Of a stretch of DNA of 64,000 bases, positions 55,649 to 64,000 are shown one piece after another. The position numbers and the translations under genes are program-made. Origin of the DNA: Tetracladium setigerum. Its lineage: Eukaryota > Ascomycota > Leotiomycetes > Helotiales. Within the stretch, counting starts at the first letter, position 1. The number at the start of each line of letters is the position of its first letter. The stretch is taken from NCBI GenBank assembly GCA_031472005.1, contig PZJY01000005.1, positions 930,001 through 994,000 on the forward strand, written 5' to 3'. Under the pieces are notes generated by a model, which was not told where the DNA came from, made no database searches, and saw only the letters and a list, made by a program, of their open reading frames with translations.

Positions 55649-58583
55649 AGAGGTTGGATTTCCACATCGTGATACCTGGTTTTGTTGCTTTTCTGGTCCG
55701 GGCTCGTCACACTCGGAACATGAGATACCCAGAATTCTGGCTTTAGTAAGGGAGCTTTTTTTCCAGGAATGTATCTTTTGAGGACCGTGATGTGTCGATG
55801 CAAAAAAATGGGGTTCCTTCGATGGCATTTAGCTAGGCGTTTTCCTCGCATCAGAAATGGCACTTTCACTACAAAGCGTGGCGTTTTTTATGGATATTTT
55901 TGACTTGAGACTTTGAAGTGTACTTGTGCAATATGTGTTTTGGTGATAGGTAGTAAGGATAAAACCCGACCTCCTGACAAGACAAGCTCCTCCATTGCTT
56001 TTACCATTTATCTCATTATGGTTCATTCCTAGCCACGGGCGATGCTATGGTCTACTTTCTTAATCTGAATAAATCAGCAAGAATCCGATCTATGATTTTG
56101 ATTTCCTTATCCATGACATCCACTTGACATGCTCTGATAGAAAAAATGCACAAAGAGTTGTGTATAGCCACCGCACACTATCCAATACACTTATCATATA
56201 GCATTCATTTCTTCGAAGTGCGAGGTTTCTATAGACTAGGTAGTCCTCGTGGGATTTAAGGGGGTATTGGAGGATCCGACTAAGTACTTCTCCACACACA
56301 ACTATCTCAAGCCACAATGAGACATCAGATCTGAAGCAGTTGTGCATCTATTATTCCCTTTTCCCCTGTAATAAGATCATCTCTAAGATTACTAGTTAAA
56401 CCTTTTCTACATCTCGGCTCTTTAATATAGTAGTAGTAATATAATAGTAGATATACTATAGAAATTCACGATTTATTAAGAAAGAAAACCCAGACTGAAG
56501 AAAACCATGAGAGCTTAAATATAACAACCCGCTAGTCCGTTGAATTTCATTCTCAATCGAGAGCTCCGCCCAATCGTCAATAACAGTCCCCAAATTCAAG
56601 TTCCCACAAATCCCTTCCTCCAAAGTTCTTCTCTCAGAAATCTACTGATCCATCTCCTTCTTAAGCTTTTTATTGATGGTATTCTTATTCTTGTCAACAG
56701 CCGCCTCATCCCTATCATCAGCACCTTCAGCCTCATCAACATCCACATCCTCATCCTCGTCAACATTGTCCTCAACCTAATCCTCATCATCCTCATTAAC
56801 CTCCTCTTCCTCCTCATACTCACCCTCATTCTCATCCTCAGCAGCTTGGTCCTGCTCATACTGCTCATCGGCAATCTCCTCGAAGTGGTCGTCGAAGTAA
56901 GTCACTTTGATGAGATTTAATGATTTTTCTCTACGCGAAAATATGTTGCAAATTAGAGCTTTGAGATTACAACCTTTACATTTGTTGCTCCAATTACTTG
57001 AGTTTAAGCAGGTTGAGTGACGTGGATAGATAGTTTGCTGGGGAGTGAGACGGGCGGGGGTAACTTACCGTGCTTGAAAATTGACAAAGCGGTGGAATTG
57101 TAGAAGTGGAAGTGTAGTTAATGTGTGGAGTTCGTTTTGGTTTTGCTTTGACTTTGACTATGCTGATGGTGAGCCGTTCTTTATCTTCGAATAGGGATGA
57201 TGAGGATGAATAATTTCTTACTTGACAGTTTGATTGCGTAACCTAGAAGTTGGAAGTTTGGATTTTGAGGTCGTCGAGGCTGTCGGTTTTGCAATGGGAA
57301 CTTCAAAAGCAGGGATGAAGCGTGCCTCTCTTAAAATTATCTGTCTAGTGTAATGCATCTAACGACACAAGTGACTATGAATTGCGAACAGTGAAATCAC
57401 TGAAAGAGAAGTCGTGACTCTACAATTCTAATAGATGTGACTACATAGGTAAGTAGGTAGGTAAACAATGGCTGACATGATTGACGTCTTAACAGAATCC
57501 ACTAAAATTTAGGAGACTTTGAATTACCACAAATCTACTTCGCCAATTTTAACTATTTAATTGAAATCTATTTTTCTAAAACTTAGGTTTTAACATTAAT
57601 GTTTAAAAAATTTATATACTCAACAAAGTAAGTTAGCTATATAAAGCCTAAAAATGGAAGATATTAAAACAATAGCGAGGGGAATAGAGATAACAAGACA
57701 AGACAGGCAGGTTTATTTTATTTAATCGCAAGATTAACCAAGTAAAGAAAGAACGAGACATAACAAACTCCAAAATCCCATATACGTTGAACGTAGAGCG
57801 TTTTATTTTGACTCAAATATTTACAAAACTTAATTAAGAGAGTTCGAGAAGCATATATATATATATATACATCGATAAAATCTAGAAAGATTCAACTTAA
57901 CTCACATTGTCGGCTATTAGATTCTTTCCCTTTTAGATTAAATCATCCACAAATAATATCCCTCGACCTTATCATTCTACGGGGATAGGTATACAGACAA
58001 GAATAAATTCTTTTTAGAGATAGGTTTATTTTATATTCTAGATCATAAAAACATGGAATCTTCGACTTTAGAGAAAAGAAAGCGCGTTCCCTCTAAGAGG
58101 GAAACCAACTCATAACTAATTCATGTCGCACGTAATCAATTTATAACAACCAACACAATGACCCCAAATTATCACATCACAATATGAGCTCAGAAAACTT
58201 CAAACTTCAAGCTATATAAATACTACGCAGGTGGCCAAGATAGGGATCAATATTTCTAGAAATTGCCTCTTTTGAGGAGATAATTTGTAGCGCAGAAATA
58301 CAAATCCAATGATGCTGGATAATACCAATGAATTAGAAAAGGCAGAGACAACACCAGGAACGCCACCTGTACCCCACTCATAAAGTCTACTAACTAAGTA
58401 GGTACTTTTATGAAACTTCCCCTTGACCGAGGAAAAAAAAATACACAACCCAATTTCGTTCCCGAGTGCTAATCAATCATGTATGCGATATGATATGTAC
58501 CACGCCCGCCCAACCCCCAAAAGACCTCAGCCAACCCAACCGACCTCCTCCACCAAAAGCTATCCTGATAGATCACCAACCAT
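55649..58583. other. 2.9-kb region without a supported gene, partly AT-rich
   Basis: It holds the 3' flank of eS6 and then an acidic low-complexity ORF on the minus strand (separate entry). From about 57480 to 58140 there is AT/TA-rich sequence with a (TA)n run at 57855-57869, another RIP-like tract. No RNA gene found. Confidence 0.5.
56632..56904 (-). other. Acidic low-complexity ORF with an in-frame stop
   Basis: One minus-strand frame reads VTYFDDHFEEIADEQYEQDQ, continues Glu/Asp-rich, stops at a TAG, and resumes in the same frame (VEDNVDEDEDVDVDEAEG, ending NKKLKKEMDQ and a stop). No start codon is found. It may be the last exon of a small acidic nuclear protein with an unrecognised intron or a nonsense mutation. 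The GATGAG-repeat composition alone can also open frames by chance. Confidence 0.3.
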
Positions 58584-59805
58584 TTAATCAGTAGGAGCGT
58601 GCGTGAACAAGAAGCTCACACTCTCTCCGTTGTGTGTTCTTCTAATCGCCTCGGCCAAAGTAGGCGAAATATCCATAATTCGCAATCTCTCGCATCGCTG
58701 CTCCTTGTCTCCCAATGGCACGGTGTTGGTGACGACAACTCTTGAGAGCTTGCTCTTGTTCAATGTCTCGATAGCGTTTCCGCTTAGGATACCGTGGGTG
58801 ACGATTGCGACGACTTCGCGAGCGCCGTGGTTCATGACAGTCTCGGCGGCTTTGACGAGCGTCCCGCAGGTATCGGCCATGTCGTCGACGAGAATGGCGA
58901 TTTTATCTTGGACGTCTCCGACAAGAACCATGCGGGAGACTTCGTTAGGGCGGGCTCGCTCCTTGTGGATAAGCGCGAAGCCCAGATCAAGGCGGTCAGC
59001 GATGGAAGTTGCTCTGTGATTGCAAGTTAGCACATCGTAGAACTTCATTTGCAAAAGAACAATACAAACCTCTTAGCGCCACCGGCATCAGGACTGACAA
59101 CAACCGCATCCTTCACATTGACATTCTCCCGAATCCATCTCAATGTACTTGGTTCCGCATACAAGTTGTCCACTGGCACATTGAAGAAACCTTGGATCTG
59201 ACTCGCGTGCAAGTCCATTGTGATAACGTGATTACAGCCTGCGGTTTGCAGCATGTTCGCAATCAACTTTGCGGAGATGGGAGCACGCGATTTATCCTTC
59301 TTGTCTTGTCGTGCGTAAGGGAAGTTGGGGATCACAGCTGTGATGCGGCGAGCCGAGGCGGTCTTGCATGCATTGATCATGATAAGAAGCTCCATAAGAC
59401 CGTCGTTGATATCACCGGGGGCAGTGGATTGAAGGATGAACACTAAAGGGGAATGTTAGTCGTGCCTCGGGATGTGGAGGGATGTCCGTACCATCTTCAT
59501 CTCGTACACTCTCTCCTACTGTAACGCTGGTCTCTTGGTTCGAGTAGTTCAGACTCATAGTCTTTGCCAACTCAATTCCCAATCTGTGCAATGTCGGTGG
59601 TCAGCCAGCCAATCCTTTAAGAAGGCGATTCTTCTGCTCCACATGATCTGCCATTCAGGCCATTCCGAAAGTTCTCAACAACCAGCCCAAAGCTCGTTCC
59701 ATCCGACACCAGGTTGCAAAAGAATCTCACGAACCTATCGGCCACAAGCTTTGCCAGCTGCGGGTGACTATTGCCCGTAAGCAACTTTATCGAATTGGTT
59801 GCCAT
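58584..59805 (-). CDS. Ribose-phosphate pyrophosphokinase (PRPP synthetase)
   Basis: Exons 59805-59735, 59583-59492, 59442-59070 and 59013-58584; in frame to 321 aa, the standard PRS length. It makes PRPP from ribose 5-phosphate and ATP for purine, pyrimidine, His and Trp synthesis. Seen: SIKLLTGNSHPQLAKLVADR, VTVGESVRDED, IPNFPYARQDKKDKSRAPIS (ATP-binding), VITMDLHASQIQGFF (metal-binding DLH), VVVSPDAGGAKR, the flexible-loop region HKERARPNEV, and the PRPP loop AILVDDMADTCGTL. All catalytic motifs are intact, and there is no non-homologous insert as in yeast Prs1 or Prs5. An E-box CACGTG lies about 305 bp upstream (60111-60116). Confidence 0.97.
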
Positions 59806-60696
59806 GCTGTCTGTCTATCCTTTGCTTTATTCCCTCTCTACTTCCGTCACTAAGCTTGTCGAAGCGCTGGCCTGCCTTTGTCGTTGTGTGCGGTGGGAAT
59901 GTGTGATGGATGTGAGGGATGCTCGAGTCAATGAGGTCTTAGGAACTCATCCGTATTAGGGGGGAGTAATGGTGGGTCGGGATGACGGGACTGGCAGAGG
60001 GAGAGAGAGAGTATTTGCGGATGAGGATGAAGAAGATATCGGTTGAGGTTGCAGCCGCGAAATATTTTAGCGGGGCACCCAAGCGCCAAGCCAAATCGTG
60101 GGGTTGAATCACGTGCCGTATCAAGTCCTGATGTAATGTACGGGCTGGTTTTGTGTTATCTTACCAATGGGGTTTCTCTTGAGACAATGAAAAGACATTA
60201 ACAATTGTATATTAAAGGAATAAAGATTGTGAAGAGAGGCTCTATTACTATTTCTTGCTACGATCGTAGTTACCTTTATGGTAATCTACCGCCATGAATA
60301 GCTGGAATCTATTTTACATAGCCTCCATTAACAACGGGCCACAGTGCACCAGCAACATCCCAACCCTCTGGCAAAACGAGTTGCAGTTTTGAAATCCACA
60401 AACGACCTGCACTTCGTTGTAGATCCCTCCCAAGCAACCGCATACGCAAGGTAAAGTCAAAACGTTCTGCTACCACCTCCCGCGCTCCAATTCCGAAAAG
60501 CGAAGAAAACAACAAGGCACACCCACCTCGACCCCCAATCCCCCAAAGCAAGGAGAACACCAGACTTCCAAGTACATATCGTGAATGGTAAAAGGAAAAG
60601 ATATAGAAGACGCCGAAAAATGCTCATCAAAGCCAGCCATGCAGAGATATCATTATTGAAAGGGGAATATGCGCCACGGTATGAGGGAAAACCATC
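59806..60696. other. PRS upstream region and HECT ligase 3' flank
   Basis: No supported gene. An 83-codon minus-strand ORF (60309-60560) has no recognisable content. Confidence 0.45.
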
Positions 60697-63600
60697 TTAT
60701 GCGAAGCCAAAATACTCGCTTCCAGCAGTAATGGCAGTGAGAACTTGTTGACGTAGAGTCTCGTAGCTGTCATACTCAGGGAGATCAAATTCTGTTGAAA
60801 TTAGTTATTGCAATCAATTTGGAGAGGCAAGAAACTTACGGTTGAAGCACGTGTGCGAACTTGGAAGTCTATCCTTGTTTCCATAGTCACGATGGATGTT
60901 GAATCGACTGAAGCCATTCATACCCTCAAGCTCTCTGAATCCGTTCAGGGGAACTTTGCTGGTACCTGTAACGAATTGGAGTAGCTTGGCTCGCTCTTCC
61001 TTGTCAAACGAACGGACCGCACGCCAGAACCATTGAATCTGTGGCGAAGATGCGGAGTAATTGTGCAATTCAGTGTTGCTCTTCCAGTCATCCACATCTA
61101 TCTCGGGCAAGCCAGAAATCAAGAGTTCCAGTTCCTGCTCATTGAAAATCGAGACAAGCTCGGCGGGAATAATTTCGTGGAAACCTACACAACAGTTAGA
61201 AAGTATAATATCGAAACAGACAGAGCAACATACCCTTGAGGAATTCATCCAACTGAGCCTTGACGGAGCCAGTGAGTCGCCACTCTACCATCAGCCGAAC
61301 ATACTCTTGTTTGTTTTCCTCGGTAACCGGGATGTTTCGACCATTTGGAAGGAAATCGATAGTCTCAATTAGACCAAACTTGTCATTGTCGAAGGAGAAA
61401 GTTTCCGTGATAATGTCTGTAATGTCGTTCTCCAGCATCCAGATCAAGGATTTGTAGTATTCTGGGTCAAGAGATTCCATATCCTTGACAGATACTGATT
61501 GACCAAGAATTCGCTTGTAGACAGCACGACTGAAATGGCAGTCCAAAACACGGCCTTCGTAAAGAGCCTTACCAATAATGCGACCAATGAATTTGAAGAA
61601 CATGAGATGCTCATCGTTGATACCACTGTGCTGATTGGGATGGAAAGTCGTACGATCAGAGGAGACTGGGACGAAGAGAGCATAACTTGGATCAAACATC
61701 TGTCTCGAAAGAACCTGGAACCACTCTCGAGTAACACCGCCAGCGTCTACACCTTCTTCACCGTGGAATCGGATGCTCAGTCTTCCATACTTCATTTGAT
61801 CGCCAGTCTGGAAGTACAAGGACTTGAAGGAATCATGGAAAATCTGGTCACGGCGAACAGACAGCTGGAGAGGTGGGAACGATTGTCGGCTGTTGGGTGC
61901 CTTAGCGTGAATGCTTCTGCTGAAATAGTTGCGCTTGTTGTCAAATTCGAGGACCTTGGGGTTCTTTACCAAGAGTGAGAAGGTACCAGACATTAGTTTT
62001 GGAGTGTGCCTAACGAGGTCGTTCAAGATCTTGCGATGCTCTTCAGTGAACGTGAAGAACAAGCTTTCCATTCGTGACTCAGGTGCTGGACTTGATAGCA
62101 TCATTTCCTTGCTAACAATTGGGGCGTCCTTCAATGTTGTATTCTTGCAAACAACCATCAATGCTTCGATGAGAGGGAGAAGAATCGTAGCGACATTGAG
62201 CATGTGCTCGCGTTGTCTGATGGCGCTTAGACAGGCACTGAGCTTCTCCCACATGGGGCCAAAGGTAGAATTCTCATAGAGACTTGACAAAAGATCTTGT
62301 TTCTCGACCAATTGAGACGATTCGCCGGCGTCAGCCTCAGAAGGCTTGTCTTTCTTCTCTCGCTTAGGATCAAAGAGATGATCAAGTGCTGTAAGAACGC
62401 GGAGTAGTTTGTTCTGATCTGATCCACCAGGAGAAAACTTGGCTAAAGCGACACCCTGAATCTCCGTACCAGTTGTTGCTCGTTGGATCTGTGGTAGCAA
62501 ATCCTCCAAATCAACAAGAATGACTTCGCCAAGAGCCTGTGCCTTGGAAATAAGTTCTCGTCCAAACACAGCCTTGGCACCGGGAATGGCCGAAAGATTT
62601 TTGATGGTCGAGAGTGTTTCACGGAATGTTTTGGAAGAGCACTCTCGGGCGACGAAGATGTTGATCACCAACTGGAGGTTGTGTTCAGGGATAACAGGAG
62701 GGACGATTGTTCGCACTTTCTTTTCGGGTTCCTTTGTTGCTGGTTCTGTCTTAGCCACTTCTGGAGATGCTGAAGCCTCGCCACTTTCGGTATTCGTATC
62801 AGCTTGCGCTGAGGTAGCAGCCGGAGAAGTCGTCGTCTCAATCAAAGGCTCAATGACTGCTTCGTTTGTTGACGTCGAAGGATCAGCGACTGTTGGGGCA
62901 GGAGCTTCAGTTGCTGTCTCTGTTGCCTGTGCTTTGATAGCATCCTCAGCCTCCTTCTGCTTGCGTTGCAAAGTCTGAAGTGGAGTGGTAACCATATTGA
63001 GTAAAGTAGAAAGAGACTCCATAACCGCCGAGCTCTCCATAATGAGGTCCCGATCCAAAAGAGCAAGCAGTGTATTCAGAGCATACTTCGAGGCCTTGTT
63101 TTCCTTGCCTTTGCCCTTGCGACTGAGGGTACGCTTCAACCCAGCGCCGGTGTCGTGTTCGGTCAAGAAGAAAGCTGGAATATGGAGATTGACTTGGTTG
63201 AGATAGCCAAGGCAGGTGAGGCATTGCTGCACCACCAAGAGAGGCGATGCATCCAGATTGTTGTTTTGTGCGACGGCACTGGATGGTGTATTCGTCAAGG
63301 CTCTCTTGAGTGAAGTTGGCGTCTTTGGTTGGGTATCCTTCGGTTGCTTGGCCTTCAGAGAAAGGTGATTGAAGCTGCGCTCAACGGCGGCCATATCGAT
63401 ACTTCCCTCTTGGAGAATATTGAGGAGAGTGGTAAGAACCTCATTTCGGTTATGACGATTCAAGGAAACGCTCTGAAGAACAGAATTGAGAGTGCTTCGC
63501 AGACTTCCTTGCTGGAAAATAAACATGAGACGCAAAAGTGTCGCAACACCAGGTTTGTCAAGCATCTGGACGATAGTGCGTCGCACAGGTCTCTGAGGAA

Positions 63601-64000
63601 CAACCTCGGCGTCACCGGCTGGTGGTGGTCCCCCATTTCGACGAACAAGCCCAGAGGTTCGCATGCGACTTGGATGGCCTCTCATTGCAGCACGCGCCTG
63701 TTCGGCGAGCTCTTGAGGAAGCATGGCCAAAGTATCTTCATCTTGTTCCAGAAGAACCTGGTTTCTGAGAACTGGGTCCAATGTCGCGAGAATGCTTGCA
63801 GCGTCCATATCATGAACTGGAGGGGCGCCGTTTGCAGCAGCAGCAGCACGGTTTTGTGCCTCCCTCTGTTGCCGACGTCGATCTTGTCGTTCTTGCGCAA
63901 CGATTTCAGCTCGAATATCCTCAGGCAAGGCATCCAGAAAATCTTGATCAAGTTCAGAAGGCTGTGCACCAGTTGCGGTGGCTTGGGATCGACGTTCTGC
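60697..64000 (-). CDS. tom1: TOM1/HUWE1-type HECT E3 ubiquitin ligase, C-terminal part (5' end beyond window)
   Basis: Exons seen: 64000-61234 (open at the window edge), 61184-60840 and 60791-60697, about 1068 residues. It transfers ubiquitin to substrates (histone excess, ribosomal and mRNA-export factors in yeast). Seen: two ubiquitin-binding-motif-like segments, LDQDFLDALPEDIRAEIVAQ and LEQDEDTLAMLPQELAEQAR; a basic Ala/Gln stretch; a long helical, Thr/Ala/Glu-rich middle; then the HECT domain with LSIRFHGEEGVDAGGVTREW, FFKFIGRIIGKALYEGRVLD, PQIQWFWRAVRSF and the active-site loop LPSSHTCFNQFDLPEY, where the Cys forms the thioester. It ends EYFGFA. Introns are 48-49 nt. No frame fault in the visible part. 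Confidence 0.95.

Noticed and set aside
56540..56920. Very hydrophobic 126-codon plus-strand ORF (Leu/Ile runs)
   Set aside because: It is the antisense reading of a GATGAG-rich acidic stretch; the hydrophobicity is a composition artefact.
58212..58448. 78-codon minus-strand ORF with a membrane-like segment
   Set aside because: Short, AT-rich surroundings, no homologue recognised.

Overview
This window is filamentous ascomycete (Pezizomycotina) nuclear DNA. Most introns are 45-90 nt with GT(A/G)NGT donors and CTAAY or TACTAAC-like branch sites. The genes are typically fungal: Maf1, Ama1, Bet4, Ctf8, a fungal STAND/NLR, a DAL5-type permease and a PHO-type acid phosphatase. Several intergenic tracts are A+T-rich and TpA-rich, as left by RIP-type mutation. 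Leotiomycetes is my guess for the class, from general resemblance only.

Layout, left to right. At 1-2.8 kb the window opens with the 3' end of a Zn2Cys6-type regulator, a decayed polyketide synthase C-terminus and an AT-rich tract. A Na+/phosphate symporter (minus strand) lies at 2.8-4.9 kb, followed by about 5.7 kb without a recognisable gene but with simple and diverged repeats. From 10.6 to 22 kb is a compact housekeeping block: MAF1, AP-1 sigma, the glutamate-cysteine ligase modifier subunit, BUD32, the meiotic APC/C activator AMA1 and the Rab geranylgeranyltransferase alpha subunit BET4. From 22 to 38 kb the content is more variable: an F-box/ankyrin protein, a histidine acid phosphatase with an inserted Cys-rich segment, a 16-exon allantoate-family permease, an MDR oxidoreductase, a Gfd2-like nuclease-fold protein and a PHO-type acid phosphatase. 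At 38-43 kb is a SesA-like/NACHT/ankyrin NLR with eight 99-bp ankyrin repeats, bracketed by a short direct repeat. From 43 to 64 kb are an unknown Ser/Arg-rich protein, dynactin p150Glued, an F-box protein, CTF8 divergent from ribosomal protein eS6, PRPP synthetase, and the 3' half of a TOM1/HUWE1-type HECT ubiquitin ligase that runs off the right edge.

Functional themes. Three phosphate-acquisition genes lie within about 36 kb: the symporter, the histidine acid phosphatase and the PHO-type phosphatase. Each has a CACGTG E-box, the core of the PHO4/NUC-1 site, within about 400 bp of its start. The sequence does not prove co-regulation. The NLR, the direct repeats and the AT-rich tracts mark the 38-43 kb interval as the most dynamic part.

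Quality caution. In nine genes the conserved reading frame is kept only if one base is added to a G or C run (11 sites, two of them in essential genes). The whole set has the same sign and the same base class, so homopolymer under-calling in the assembly is more likely than nine pseudogenes. CDS coordinates below give splice-resolved exons and mark each frame break.
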